Assembly: GCF_019397265.1 (NCBI RefSeq)
Contig: NZ_CP068985.1
Span: forward strand, 8,650,501-8,714,500
DNA length: 64,000 nt
Source of the DNA: Nonomuraea coxensis DSM 45129
GTDB lineage: Bacteria; Actinomycetota; Actinomycetes; Streptosporangiales; Streptosporangiaceae
Reading direction: 5' to 3'
Part shown: positions 1 to 9,186 of the stretch, in pieces
Position numbering within the stretch: position 1 is the first letter of the stretch
Layout of the letters: each line of letters opens with the position of its first letter
Translations under genes and position numbers: made by a program
The notes under the pieces: model-generated
What the model was told of the DNA's origin: nothing
Databases searched by the model: none
What the model saw: only the letters and a program-made list of their open reading frames with translations

Positions 1-2
1 AC

Positions 3-317
3 GTGGCCCGCTCGACCGTCAAGGCCGTCTACGACGGCGGCGGGACGCTCGACGGCGTCGACAACATCACCGGCCGGCCCTCCGGCGACCTCTACGTGGC
101 CGAGGACGGCGGCAACATGGAGATCAACATCATCACGCCGGACGGCGTCGTGGCGCCGGTCGTGCGGCTCGACGGGCAGGCCAGGTCGGAGATCACCGGG
201 CCCGCGTTCTCGCCCGACGGCACCCGGCTCTACTTCTCCTCCCAGCGCGGCACCAGCGGCGAGACGGCGGGGACGGGCGGCATCACGTACGAGGTGAGAG
301 GCCCTTTCCGGCGCTGA
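3..317 (+). CDS. C-terminal end of a PhoX/DUF839-like phosphatase (5' end outside window)
   Basis: Only the last ~104 residues are present; the frame is open to the left edge, so the true start lies upstream and the GTG at 3 is not a real start. The segment has beta-propeller-like text (DGVDNITGRPSGDLYVAEDG, then TGPAFSPDGTRLYFSSQRG) that I associate with the C-terminal part of DUF839/PhoX-type secreted alkaline phosphatases. A strong hairpin follows the stop codon. The family call rests on this short tail and could be another propeller protein. Confidence 0.6.
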   Translation: MARSTVKAVYDGGGTLDGVDNITGRPSGDLYVAEDGGNMEINIITPDGVVAPVVRLDGQARSEITGPAFSPDGTRLYFSSQRGTSGETAGTGGITYEVRGPFRR

Positions 318-331
318 CGGCGCACCCGCGG

Positions 332-364
332 GAAGGCCCCGCCGGGGACCGGGGCGGGGCCTTC
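332..364 (+). terminator. Hairpin terminator, 12-bp stem
   Basis: GAAGGCCCCGCC (332-343) pairs perfectly with GGCGGGGCCTTC (353-364) around a 9-nt loop. It lies 15 nt after the stop of the + gene and 24 nt before the 3' end of the convergent secreted-protein gene, so it can serve both. There is no T-run, as is usual in high-GC actinomycetes. Confidence 0.7.
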
Positions 365-387
365 GCGAGCCGCTGCGCGCGGCCTGG

Positions 388-867
388 TCACTGGCCGGTC
401 AGCTTGAGCCTGACGGTGTAGCTGTACTCGGTCGGGTCGTCCCCCTCGATGATCGTCGTCTCGATCTCGGTCTCGTCCTCGTCGAGGCCCGCGCACACGC
501 TGCCGTGGGCGATCGCCGAGCCGAGGCTGTCGCCCTCGCCGACGGCCGGCGGGGTGACCTCGCGCAGGTTGAAGCTGACGTTCTCGGTGCCGACGAGCAG
601 CGTGGTCGGGTTACCGAAGTCGGCCGGGTCGCCGTCGCCGCCGCTGCGCATGGGGAAGTACTTGTCGCCGAAGCGCGGGAACAGGTTGCCGTCGACGCGG
701 AAGCGGAGCTCGTCCTGGCCGTCCCGTTCGGCCACGTTGTGGGCGTCGATGTCGTACAGGTCGACGCGGCACGATCCCGCCGCGAGGGCCGGTCCCGTGG
801 CCACCAGCACGGGGGCGGCCATGCCGCCGACCAGGGCCAGGGCGGCGATCAGCTGGTGAGAGCGCAT
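388..867 (-). CDS. Small secreted protein of unknown function
   Basis: This is a 159-aa protein. The ATG at 867 is chosen over an earlier in-frame start because GGAGAAG sits just upstream and the protein then opens with a clear Sec signal peptide (MRSHQLIAALALVGGMAAPVL, cleavage likely near ALAAG). The mature part is about 130 acidic residues with two cysteines and no motif I recognise. It is transcribed away from the SARP gene from a shared 163-bp intergenic region. Function unknown; an exported binding or structural protein is possible. Confidence 0.7.
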   Translation of the reverse strand: MRSHQLIAALALVGGMAAPVLVATGPALAAGSCRVDLYDIDAHNVAERDGQDELRFRVDGNLFPRFGDKYFPMRSGGDGDPADFGNPTTLLVGTENVSFNLREVTPPAVGEGDSLGSAIAHGSVCAGLDEDETEIETTIIEGDDPTEYSYTVRLKLTGQ

Positions 868-1030
868 GCTGACTTCTCCTTCTTCTCTCCGGGTTGTCCG
901 GGTTGGTGGGCACCAGGGTGGGGAGGCGATCGTGAGCCGACCGTGAGCGCGCAGGTCAGTAACCCAGAACACCGGCCTTCTGCGCCTTTCGGCACAGCCC
1001 GGACAGCCCGCCGCCCCTTACCGTGCGGCC

Positions 1031-4000
1031 ATGGGGAACTCGCTGACCCTGCTGCTGCTCGGCACCCCCGAGCTGGCCGTCGGAGGGACACCCGTCGGCA
1101 TCCGCTCCGCCAAGAGCCGGGCCCTGCTCTGCTACCTCGCCAGCGTGCCCGGCCCCCGTCCGCGCGCCGAGCTGGCCGGGCTGCTCTGGGGCGAACGGCC
1201 CGACGCCAACGCCCGGGGCAGCCTGCGGCTGGCGCTCTCCGAGCTGCGCCGCGAGGTCGGCGACTGGCTCGACATCCACCGCGACCAGGTGCGCTTCCTC
1301 GCCGAGGACGCCTGCTTCGTCGACTACCGCCAGCTCAGCAGGGAGCCGACCGTGGAGGGCGCGCTGCGGCTGTGGCGCGGCGAGTTCCTGGACGGCGTCT
1401 CCTTCTGCGACGCGCCCGCCTTCTCCTGCTGGCTGGAGGCCGAGCGGCGGCGGGTGCGGCTGCTGCTCCGGGAGGCGCTGCTCCGGGCCGGTGACCACGG
1501 GTCCGAGCAGGTGACCCGGCTGGCGCGGCTGGTCGCCGAGCTGGACCCGTACGACGAGGAGGCGCACCGGCTGCTGATCGCCCGCCTGGCCGGCGACGGC
1601 AACCGGGCGGCGGCGCTGGCCTGCTACGAAGGGCTGCGCCGGCGGCTGCGGGAGGAGCTGGGCGTCGAGCCCGCCCCGGAGACGGCGGCGCTGCGCCGCC
1701 GGCTCGCCGCCCCGCCGCGAGGGTCCCACGTCGCCGCGCCGCCCGTGCCCGGCACCGAGCTGATCGGGCGCGAGGCCGACGTCCGGCGGGTGCGGGCGCT
1801 GCTCGCCCGCGAACGCCTGGTCACCCTCCTCGGGCCGGGCGGCGTCGGCAAGACCCGCCTCGCCCTCGCCGTCCCCACCCCGTCGGACGAGGTGGTGTTC
1901 GTGTCCTTCGTGGGGGTGCGCGGGGAGGCCGCCGTGACGACGCTGGCCCGGCGGCTCGGCGTGGACCTCTCGGCGCCCCGGCCCGCCGCCGAGCTCGTGC
2001 TCGCCGCCCTGGCCGGCCGCCGGGCCCTGCTCGTGCTGGACAACCTCGAACACCTGCCGGCCTTCGACCCGTTCATCGCCCGCGTCCTGCGGCACGCCCC
2101 CGGGGTGCGGGTGCTGGCCACCACCAGACGCCGGCTCGCCGTGCCCGGCCAGTGCCCCGTACCCGTCGGGGAGCTGCCTGACCCGGCCGCCGAGGAGCTG
2201 TTCGCGGCCCGCGCGGTACGGGCGCAGCCGGCGTTCGACGCCGTCGCCGAGGCCGCGCACGTCGCCGCCATCCGCGCCGCGACCGGCGGCCTCCCCCTGG
2301 CCATCGAGCTGGCCGCCGGCCTGCTGCGCGCCGTGCCGTGCGCGGACCTCGCCCGGCGGCTCGGCGCGGACCCCGGCCTGCTCGCCGCCGCCGGGCCCGC
2401 CGTCCGGCTCCGCCACGCCGGGATGCGGGCGGTGTTCGACACCTCGTGGGAGCTGCTGGACGAGGCGGGGCGGGAGGCGCTGGCGGCGCTGTCGGTGTTC
2501 GGCGGCGGGTGCACGCTGGACGCCGCGCTGGAGGTGGCGAGGACCACGCCCGAGGTGCTGGTACGCCTGGTCGACCACAGCATGATCCAGCTCACCCCCA
2601 CAGGGCGGTACGCCGTCCACCCCCTCATCCAGCAGCTCGCCGGCCTGCGTCTCTCCCCTGAACGCCGCGAGCAGGCGCGCGACCGCCACGCCGCGCACTT
2701 CGCCCGCCTGCTCGACCGCCACGCCACGGCGCTCAGGGACGGCGCGGACCGGGAGGCGGTCCGCGTGCTCGCCCCCGAGCTGGACAACCTGCGCCTGGCC
2801 TGGCCGGTGTCACGCGGTCCCCGTTTCCTCGACCACTACTGGACGTTGTGCCTGCGGCTGCGGCTGTACGAGGAGTCGGCCGCCGTCGTCCACGACCACC
2901 TGGCCCGGACGCCGGAGGCGGCGGCTTCCTTACGGGCCCGCTGGTTGTGGATGGCGGCGCTCAGCGAACATCAGCTCGCGCGGGAGCGGGAGGCGATCCG
3001 ACTGGCCAGGGCGGCGCTCGACGTCCTGGGCGAGCGCCTGCCGACGTCCCCGGTCTCCGTCGCCGCCGCCCTGAGTGCCGCCGCACTCCGCCAGGCCGCC
3101 CACGCCCTCGCCGGCCGCGAGACGGTCGGCCGCGAGACCGGCGAGGGCGGCGGGGGCGAGGCCGCGCAGGCGCTGACGTTGCTGGCCAGGTTCGCCTTCC
3201 TCCAGCAGGACCTGCCCACCATGCTGGTCGCGTCCATGCGCCAGCTCAACGCCGCCGTGCGCGCGGCCGACACCGCGCTCCGGGCGGAGGCGTACGCGAA
3301 CTTCGCCACCATCGCCCGCATCGCCCGCCTCCGCCGGCTGGCCGGCCGCTACGGCGCGCTCGCCGACCGCGCCCTGGCCGCCGTCCGCCGTCCCACGGAG
3401 GCCGCGAGCCGGGCCCGCCTGGCCCGCGGCCTCGACCAGCTCCACGCCGGGGCCTTCGAGGAGGCGCGCCGCTCGTTCACCGAGGGCCGCGACCGCACGC
3501 TCGACCCCCGTACCGCTGAGAACTGCGCGGGCCTGCTCGCCGAGACCGCCCTGTGGCGGGGCGACTTCGCCGCGGCGGCCGAGCTGTACGCGGCCACGGA
3601 GGAGCTGGCCGTCCGCCGGGTCGGCGGGGACGACATCGGCCGCCACTGGTGCCTGACCGGCCGGGCCGAGGCCCTGATCCGCCTCGGCGGCGTGCCGCCT
3701 GAGGAGATCGCCGCGCTGCTGGCGGCCGCCCGCGCGTCGGCCGAGCGGCGGCGTACGCATGGGGAGGCGTTCGGACTGCACGACAGCGCCGCCGCCCGCG
3801 CCATGCAGCGCCTGCGCCTGATCACCGCCACCGCCCGCCTCGGCCTGCGCCCGGCGCGCGAGACGCTGGAGGAGGCCCTGACCCTGGCGGCCCGCCTGCC
3901 CGCCACCCAGCCCGGCATGCTCGAATGCTGGACCGGCCTCGCCGAACTCCTCTGGACCCCTCCACCAACCCGCGCGGACCCGCCTGTCGTCCGCGCGGAC

Positions 4001-4390
4001 CACACGGACCCCGCGCTCGTCCGCCTGGACCCGGCCGTAACCCGCGCGGACCACACGGACCCCGCGCTCGTCCGCCTGGACCCGGCCGGCGCCCGCGCGG
4101 ACCGGGCCATCGCCCGGGGGCTGCACCGGCATCTGGCCCGTTACCTGGCGCGCAATCCGGGTGCGGCGGCGCGGGTGGGGTGGGCGGACGCGCTCGTGCT
4201 CGCCGTCGCCGGCCGCGGCCGGGCGGCCCGGCGCGCGGCCGATCGGGCGGTGGCGGCGGCGGACCGGCTGGCCGTGGCCTACGACCACCGCCGCGCCACC
4301 GAAGTGGCCCACCTGGTCCGCCTCGGCCGCCCGGCCGCCCAACAGGCCCGCCCACCCAGCCCACCCAGCCCAGCCCGGCCAGCCCCCTGA
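1031..4390 (+). CDS. SARP/AfsR-type transcriptional regulator with NB-ARC ATPase and TPR-like tail
   Basis: This 1119-aa regulator has an N-terminal OmpR-type winged helix (about 1-95), a BTAD domain (about 97-235, ending near EELGVEPAPETAALRRRL), an NB-ARC-like NTPase with Walker A GPGGVGKTR near 268-276 and Walker B LLVLDNLEH near 332-341, and a long helical, probably TPR-like C-terminus. Such proteins bind direct repeats and activate secondary-metabolite or exoenzyme genes. It is monocistronic; the GH9 cellulase follows after 136 bp on the same strand but has its own operator. Oddity: a 17-residue tandem repeat in the C-terminus (about 988-1021) encoded by a 51-bp DNA repeat. Confidence 0.85.
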   Translation: MGNSLTLLLLGTPELAVGGTPVGIRSAKSRALLCYLASVPGPRPRAELAGLLWGERPDANARGSLRLALSELRREVGDWLDIHRDQVRFLAEDACFVDYRQLSREPTVEGALRLWRGEFLDGVSFCDAPAFSCWLEAERRRVRLLLREALLRAGDHGSEQVTRLARLVAELDPYDEEAHRLLIARLAGDGNRAAALACYEGLRRRLREELGVEPAPETAALRRRLAAPPRGSHVAAPPVPGTELIGREADVRRVRALLARERLVTLLGPGGVGKTRLALAVPTPSDEVVFVSFVGVRGEAAVTTLARRLGVDLSAPRPAAELVLAALAGRRALLVLDNLEHLPAFDPFIARVLRHAPGVRVLATTRRRLAVPGQCPVPVGELPDPAAEELFAARAVRAQPAFDAVAEAAHVAAIRAATGGLPLAIELAAGLLRAVPCADLARRLGADPGLLAAAGPAVRLRHAGMRAVFDTSWELLDEAGREALAALSVFGGGCTLDAALEVARTTPEVLVRLVDHSMIQLTPTGRYAVHPLIQQLAGLRLSPERREQARDRHAAHFARLLDRHATALRDGADREAVRVLAPELDNLRLAWPVSRGPRFLDHYWTLCLRLRLYEESAAVVHDHLARTPEAAASLRARWLWMAALSEHQLAREREAIRLARAALDVLGERLPTSPVSVAAALSAAALRQAAHALAGRETVGRETGEGGGGEAAQALTLLARFAFLQQDLPTMLVASMRQLNAAVRAADTALRAEAYANFATIARIARLRRLAGRYGALADRALAAVRRPTEAASRARLARGLDQLHAGAFEEARRSFTEGRDRTLDPRTAENCAGLLAETALWRGDFAAAAELYAATEELAVRRVGGDDIGRHWCLTGRAEALIRLGGVPPEEIAALLAAARASAERRRTHGEAFGLHDSAAARAMQRLRLITATARLGLRPARETLEEALTLAARLPATQPGMLECWTGLAELLWTPPPTRADPPVVRADHTDPALVRLDPAVTRADHTDPALVRLDPAGARADRAIARGLHRHLARYLARNPGAAARVGWADALVLAVAGRGRAARRAADRAVAAADRLAVAYDHRRATEVAHLVRLGRPAAQQARPPSPPSPARPAP
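3992..4093 (+). repeat. Two tandem copies of a 51-bp unit inside the SARP gene
   Basis: Copies at 3992-4042 and 4043-4093 are almost identical and encode RADHTDPALVRLDPAVT-like units of 17 residues, keeping frame. A shorter decayed copy begins near 3971. The unit length is a multiple of three, so copy-number change would alter only linker length. Confidence 0.85.
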
Positions 4391-4422
4391 GCCCCCGCCA
4401 CCGTCCGCCTGAGGTGCCGGGC

Positions 4423-4435
4423 GTGAAAGTTTCAC
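4423..4435. promoter_or_regulatory. GTGAAAGTTTCAC palindrome upstream of GH9
   Basis: Perfect 6+1+6 palindrome 92 nt before the GH9 start and 57 nt before the CebR-type box. Related TGAAAGTTTCA palindromes occur in the LPMO/GH12 and GH48/GH6 intergenic regions. GAAAGTTTC-type palindromes are typical LacI-family operators of actinomycete xylanase genes, so a second sugar-responsive regulator is a reasonable inference. Confidence 0.55.
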
Positions 4436-4491
4436 CCTTCTGAATCATGGATGGTGCGGCCCCGTTGACGCGGCCCCACCCGCCCATCAGG

Positions 4492-4509
4492 ATTGGGAGC
4501 GCTCCCAAT
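4492..4509. promoter_or_regulatory. CebR/CelR-type operator before GH9
   Basis: ATTGGGAGCGCTCCCAAT is a perfect 18-bp palindrome containing the TGGGAGCGCTCCCA core known as the CebR (Streptomyces) and CelR (Thermobifida) binding site. It ends 17 nt before the GH9 ATG, where a bound repressor would block initiation or early elongation. The likely repressor is the LacI protein encoded at 39184. Confidence 0.9.
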
Positions 4510-4526
4510 CCCCCCTAAGGACCTCC

Positions 4527-7055
4527 ATGACCCGATGTCGGGCCGCCTTACTGGCCCTCCTCACCATGGTCGCCCTGTCCCCCGCGGCGACCGCTCACGC
4601 CGCCGACGAGGGACCCGAGCAGATCGTGAACGGCACCTTCGACTCCGGCACCGCCCCCTGGTGGAGCACTGCCAACGTGACGCCGGCCGTCCAGGACGGC
4701 CGCCTGTGCGCCGACATCCCGGGCGGCACCGCCAACCCGTGGGACGTCATCATCGGCCAGAACGACCTCCCGCTGGTCGAGGGCGAGACCTACGCCTTCG
4801 GCTTCTTCGCCACCGCCACCCCCGCCAAGGTCGGCCGCGCCCTGATCCAGCTCCCCGTGGACCCGTGGACGCAGTATCTGTCGGCCGCCCCCGAAATGAG
4901 CGTCTCGGGCAACGACTACTCCTACACCTTCACCGCCCCCGTGTCGCTGCCGAACGCGCAGGTCGCGTTCCAGCTGGGCGGCAGCGCCGAGCCCTGGAGG
5001 TTCTGCATGGACGACGTGTCGCTGAGAGGCGGCGCGGAGCCCGAGGTCTACGAGCCGGACACCGGCCCCCGCGTCCGGGTGAACATGCTCGGCTACCTGC
5101 CCTCGGGCCCCAAGAAGGCCACCGTGGTCACCGCCGCCACGGCCGCGCTGGACTGGGAGCTGAAGAACGCCGACAACGAGACCGTCGCCAAGGGCAGGAC
5201 CACCCCGAGAGGCGTGGACGCCAGCTCCGGCCAGAACGTCCACACGCTCGACTTCAGCTCCTACCGCAGGACCGGCGAGAGCTACACGATCACGGCCGAC
5301 GGCGAGACCAGCCGCCCGTTCGACATCGCCGCCGACCTCTACGACCAGCTCCCGACCGACGCGCTGAAGTTCTACTACACCCAGCGCAGCGGCATCGAGA
5401 TCCTCGGCAGCCTGCGCCCCGGCTACGCCCGCCCGGCCGGCCACCTCGGCGTCGCGCCCAACCAGGGCGACGTGAGCGTCCCCTGCCAGCCCGGCGTCTG
5501 CGACTACTCGCTCGACGTCCGAGGCGGCTGGTACGACGCAGGCGACCACGGCAAGTACGTCGTCAACGGCGGCATCTCCGTCCACCAGCTCATGTCCGCC
5601 TACGAGCGCGACCGGGCGGCCTTCAAGGACGGCCAGCTCGCCATCCCGGAGAGCGGCAACGGCCGCCCCGACATCCTGGACGAGGCCCGCTGGGAGCAGG
5701 AGTTCCTGCTGAGCATGCAGGTCCCTGACGGCAAGCCGCTGGCCGGCATGGCCCACCACAAGATCCACGACCGGAACTGGACCGGCCTGCCGCTGCTGCC
5801 GCACCTCGACCCGCAGCCGCGCGAGCTGCACCCGCCGTCCACGGCGGCGACGCTGAACCTGGCCGCGACGGCGGCGCAGGCGGCCCGGCTGTTCGCGCCG
5901 TACGACGCCGCGTTCGCGGCGCGCAACCTGACGGCGGCCCGCAAGGCGTGGGCGGCGGCCAAGGCCGAGCCCGCCAGGTACGCCGACCCGGCCGACGGCA
6001 CCGGCGGCGGCGCCTACAACGACGCCGACGTCAGCGACGAGTTCTACTGGGCGGCGGCGGAGCTCTACATCACGACCGGCGAGAAGGAGTTCAAGGACTT
6101 CGTCCTGGCCTCGCCGCACCACACCGGCGACGTCTGGCGCGACCGCGGCTTCGACTGGGGCAACACGGCCCAGCTCGGCCGTCTGGAGCTGGCGACGGTG
6201 CCCAACGGGCTGCCCGACCGGGCGCGGGTGCGGCAGTCGGTGGTCGAGGGGGCCGAGAAGTACCTGGCGATCCAGCGGGCGCACCCGTACGGACTGCCCT
6301 ACAACCCGCCGGACTACGACTGGGGCTCCAACAACCTGGTGCTGAACAACCTGGTCGTCGTGGCCACCGCCTATGACCTGACCGGCCAGGAGAAGTACCG
6401 CGCCGCCGTCCGCGAGGGCATGGACTACATCCTGGGCCGCAACGCGCTCAACCAGTCGTACGTGACCGGTTACGGCGAGGTCGCCTCGAAGAACCAGCAC
6501 AGCCGCTGGTACGCCCACCAGCTCGACCCCGCCCTGCCGAACCCGCCGCGCGGCACGCTGTCCGGCGGCCCGAACTCCGCCATCCAGGACCCGATCGCCC
6601 AGCGCCTGCTCCAGGGCTGCAAGCCGCAGTTCTGCTACATCGACCACATCGAGTCGTGGTCGACGAACGAGCTGACCATCAACTGGAACTCGCCGCTGGC
6701 CTGGGTCTCGTCGTTCCTGGCCGACCGGTCCGAGCGCGCGGACTGCCGGGTCTCCTACACGGCGCACGGCACGTGGCCGGGCGGTTTCACCGCGCAGGTC
6801 GTGATCGAGAACACCGGCAAGCACGCGGTGGACGGCTGGACCCTGCGCTGGTCGTTCCTGTCCGGTCAGCAGGCCGGGCACGTCTGGAGCGCGACGTTGT
6901 CGCAGTCGGGCCCGGTCGTGACGGCCAAGGCGCTGAGCTGGAACGGCAAGATCAAGCCCGGACAGAAGGTGACGTTCGGGTTCAACGGCACGAACCCCTC
7001 CGGCCCGAACCCGGCGCCCGAGGTGTTCCACCTGAACGGCGGCCGCTGCCGCTGA
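4527..7055 (+). CDS. Secreted GH9 endoglucanase (CBM4/9 - Ig-like - GH9 - CBM2)
   Basis: This is an 842-aa secreted cellulase. After a signal peptide (about 1-26) come a CBM4/9-like jelly roll (INGTF-type start VNGTFDSGTAPWW, about 32-165), a CelD_N Ig-like domain (RVRVNMLGYLPSG, about 180-270), a GH9 catalytic domain (about 280-735) with the GGWYDAGDHGKY motif holding the nucleophile-water aspartates (about 333-344) and the acid Glu of the TNELTINWN motif (about 715), and a C-terminal CBM2 (about 738-842). Ig-GH9 enzymes of this layout are usually endo-acting or cellodextrin-active. The start has AAGGA upstream and a CebR-type operator 17 nt away. It lies 35 kb from the main cellulase island but shares its operator. 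Confidence 0.93.
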   Translation: MTRCRAALLALLTMVALSPAATAHAADEGPEQIVNGTFDSGTAPWWSTANVTPAVQDGRLCADIPGGTANPWDVIIGQNDLPLVEGETYAFGFFATATPAKVGRALIQLPVDPWTQYLSAAPEMSVSGNDYSYTFTAPVSLPNAQVAFQLGGSAEPWRFCMDDVSLRGGAEPEVYEPDTGPRVRVNMLGYLPSGPKKATVVTAATAALDWELKNADNETVAKGRTTPRGVDASSGQNVHTLDFSSYRRTGESYTITADGETSRPFDIAADLYDQLPTDALKFYYTQRSGIEILGSLRPGYARPAGHLGVAPNQGDVSVPCQPGVCDYSLDVRGGWYDAGDHGKYVVNGGISVHQLMSAYERDRAAFKDGQLAIPESGNGRPDILDEARWEQEFLLSMQVPDGKPLAGMAHHKIHDRNWTGLPLLPHLDPQPRELHPPSTAATLNLAATAAQAARLFAPYDAAFAARNLTAARKAWAAAKAEPARYADPADGTGGGAYNDADVSDEFYWAAAELYITTGEKEFKDFVLASPHHTGDVWRDRGFDWGNTAQLGRLELATVPNGLPDRARVRQSVVEGAEKYLAIQRAHPYGLPYNPPDYDWGSNNLVLNNLVVVATAYDLTGQEKYRAAVREGMDYILGRNALNQSYVTGYGEVASKNQHSRWYAHQLDPALPNPPRGTLSGGPNSAIQDPIAQRLLQGCKPQFCYIDHIESWSTNELTINWNSPLAWVSSFLADRSERADCRVSYTAHGTWPGGFTAQVVIENTGKHAVDGWTLRWSFLSGQQAGHVWSATLSQSGPVVTAKALSWNGKIKPGQKVTFGFNGTNPSGPNPAPEVFHLNGGRCR

Positions 7056-7064
7056 CCCCTGAGA

Positions 7065-7097
7065 ACGGGGCCTTCCGCCGCCACCGGAAGGCCCCGT
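7065..7097 (+). terminator. Strong hairpin terminator after GH9
   Basis: ACGGGGCCTTCCG (7065-7077) and CGGAAGGCCCCGT (7085-7097) form a perfect 13-bp stem with a 7-nt loop, 9 nt after the GH9 stop codon. Confidence 0.85.
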
Positions 7098-7138
7098 CAC
7101 CCCCTGAGCCCGCGCTGAGCCCGGCCTCCATCAAGTGA

Positions 7139-7168
7139 TTGACCGGCGGGGCGTGGTGGAACTATGTT
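7139..7168 (+). promoter_or_regulatory. Candidate promoter for the TetR operon, probably leaderless mRNA
   Basis: A -35 TTGACC (7139-7144), an 18-nt spacer and a -10 TATGTT (7163-7168) end 6 nt before the ATG at 7175. Transcription would begin at or next to the start codon. No Shine-Dalgarno is visible, in keeping with a leaderless message. Confidence 0.55.
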
Positions 7169-7174
7169 CGGCGC

Positions 7175-7804
7175 ATGACACCAGCGGACGGCGGTCAGGT
7201 CGCCCTGATCGTCAAGGTCGCCACCCAGCTCTTCGCGGCCCTCGGCTACGACGGCACCTCCACCCGCCAGATCGCCGAGGCCGCCGGCCTGAACATCGCC
7301 ACCGTCAACTACCACGTCGGCGGCAAGCGCGAGCTGTACCTCACGGTCATGGAACGCGCCCACCTGGCCGAGCGGACCGCGCTTGAGCAGGCGCTGGCCC
7401 GGATCGGCGGCACCGCCCCCGTCGTCGCGATCCACCGGCTCATGGACGACTACCTCGACTTCTGCGTCGACCACCCCGAGATCCCCGCCCTGTGGATGCA
7501 CCGCTGGCTCTCCGACGCCGGCGACATCACCGAGCTGGAACGCGAGTACGTCCAGCCGCTGATCGCGAACGTCGGCGCGGCGCTGCTCCCGGCCCGCGAG
7601 GCGGGCGTCATCGACGCGGACGTGGACCTCGAGTACACGATCTGGTCCGCGATCTGGTCCATCCACGGCTTCGCCAAGGGCGGCGTGCTGGACGCCGAGG
7701 GACGCCGCCGCGGCGCGGGCGACCGGGCGGCGCTGCGGCGCTTCCGCGCCCACCTGCACCAGAGCCTCCACCGCACCCTCGGCCTCCCCGGCGACGCCCC
7801 ATGA
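7175..7804 (+). CDS. TetR-family transcriptional regulator
   Basis: This 209-aa protein has a TetR N-terminal helix-turn-helix (ATQLFAALGYDGTSTRQIAE through LNIATVNYHVGGKRELY, residues about 14-60) and an all-helical ligand-binding half. The ATG at 7175 is preferred because it lies right behind a good -10 box and gives a normal TetR N-terminus. Its stop overlaps the start of the MFS gene by 4 nt (ATGA), making it the first gene of a three-gene operon with a transporter and a PLP enzyme; it probably represses that operon and senses the transported or cleaved compound. Confidence 0.88.
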   Translation: MTPADGGQVALIVKVATQLFAALGYDGTSTRQIAEAAGLNIATVNYHVGGKRELYLTVMERAHLAERTALEQALARIGGTAPVVAIHRLMDDYLDFCVDHPEIPALWMHRWLSDAGDITELEREYVQPLIANVGAALLPAREAGVIDADVDLEYTIWSAIWSIHGFAKGGVLDAEGRRRGAGDRAALRRFRAHLHQSLHRTLGLPGDAP

Positions 7805-9186
7805 CCACCCCCGCGCCGGGCCCCGCGCCCGGCCCCTCGACCGGCCCCTCGACCGGGGATGTCGTCGAGCGGCCGCTCGGGCGCGGCCGGCTGCTCGGCT
7901 ACGGCGTCGGCTCGATCGGCACCGGCGTGTTCTCCGCCGTCCCCGGCCTACTGCTGCTCTACTACCTGACCGACATGCTCGGCGTCCCCGCCGCCGTGGC
8001 GGGCGTCGTGCTCGTCGCCCCCAAGATCTGGGACGTGCTGCTCAACCCGCTCGTCGGCGCGGCCAGCGACCGCGAGGCCGTGCGCACCGGCCGCCGCACC
8101 AGGCTGCTCGCGATCGGCGCGGCGGCGCTGCCGGTGACGTTCGCGCTCATGTTCGCCGTCCCCGGCGCCGTCCCCGGCGGCCTGCCGGGCGCGCTCTGGT
8201 CGGGGGCGGCGTTCCTGCTGGCGGCCAGCGCGTTCGCCTGCTTCCAGGTGCCGTACGTGGCCCTGCCCGCCGAGATGGCGGGCAGCCGGAGCGCGCGGAC
8301 CCGCATCATGTCCTGGCGGGTGGTGTGCCTGACCGTCGGCATCCTCGTCGCGGGCGGCCTGGCCCCGGCCGTGGTGGACCTGGCGGGCGGCGGCCGGCCC
8401 GGGTACGCGGTCATGGGCGTAACCGTCGGCGCGGTCATGGCGGCGGCCCTGGTCGCCGCGACGCTCGGCACCCGCTGGGTGCCGTCGCGGCCGGGGCCGC
8501 GCCCGCTCGGACCGGTGGCCGCCTTCCGGCTGGCGCGCGGCAACCGGCCGTTCTTCGTGCTGCTGGCCGCGTTCGTGACGCAGGCGCTGGCGGTGGCGGT
8601 GATGCTGGCCGGGGCGCCGTACGTGGCCTCGTACCGGCTGGGCGACTACGGCCTGACATCGGTGATGTTCGTCTGCCTGGTCGGGCCCAGCATGCTCGCG
8701 GTGCCCGGATGGGCGTGGCTCTCGCGGCGGCACGGCGCGGTGCGCTGCTATCTCGCCGCCTCGATCGGGTTCTGCGCGGTCGCGGTCGCGCTGGTCCCCG
8801 CCATCGCGGAAGGCGGGACGGCCGCCACGCTGGCGCTGACCGCGCTGGCCGGCGTCTGCTACGCGGCCCTGCAACTGCTGCCGCTGTCGCTGCTGCCGGA
8901 CACCGTGCACGCCGACGCCGTACGGACCGGGCAGGCGCAGTCGGGCGCGTTCACCGGGCTGTGGACGGCGGGCGAGACCGCGGGGCTGGCGCTCGGCCCT
9001 GGACTGTTCGCGCTGGTGCTGACGGTCTCGGGGTTCGTCTCGGCGCCCACCGGGTCGCCCGTCGCGCAGGAGCCCGGGGCCCTGACCGGCCTGCTGCTCG
9101 GGTTCACCGCGCTGCCCGCCCTGCTCATGTTGATCAGTCTGCCGTTCGTGGCCTGGTACGGCCGCCTCGCGAAGGAGCCCGCGTGA
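7801..9186 (+). CDS. MFS transporter of the GPH/MFS_2 type
   Basis: This 461-aa membrane protein has about twelve hydrophobic segments. The N-terminal half carries PKIWDVLLNPLVGAASDRE, a loop 2-3 pattern characteristic of the glycoside-pentoside-hexuronide:cation symporter (MFS_2) group, a family that also includes lysolipid transporters. A proline/glycine-rich leader of about 20 residues precedes the first helix. The start overlaps the TetR stop (ATGA) and its own stop overlaps the next start (GTGA), so all three products should be made together. The substrate is unknown; the lipid-lyase-like neighbour makes a lipid or amine compound worth testing. Confidence 0.82.
   Translation: MTTPAPGPAPGPSTGPSTGDVVERPLGRGRLLGYGVGSIGTGVFSAVPGLLLLYYLTDMLGVPAAVAGVVLVAPKIWDVLLNPLVGAASDREAVRTGRRTRLLAIGAAALPVTFALMFAVPGAVPGGLPGALWSGAAFLLAASAFACFQVPYVALPAEMAGSRSARTRIMSWRVVCLTVGILVAGGLAPAVVDLAGGGRPGYAVMGVTVGAVMAAALVAATLGTRWVPSRPGPRPLGPVAAFRLARGNRPFFVLLAAFVTQALAVAVMLAGAPYVASYRLGDYGLTSVMFVCLVGPSMLAVPGWAWLSRRHGAVRCYLAASIGFCAVAVALVPAIAEGGTAATLALTALAGVCYAALQLLPLSLLPDTVHADAVRTGQAQSGAFTGLWTAGETAGLALGPGLFALVLTVSGFVSAPTGSPVAQEPGALTGLLLGFTALPALLMLISLPFVAWYGRLAKEPA

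Noticed and set aside
4548..7100. 850-residue minus-strand open frame opposite the GH9 gene
   Set aside because: Third-position GC bias keeps this frame open; the sequence is repetitive and domain-free.
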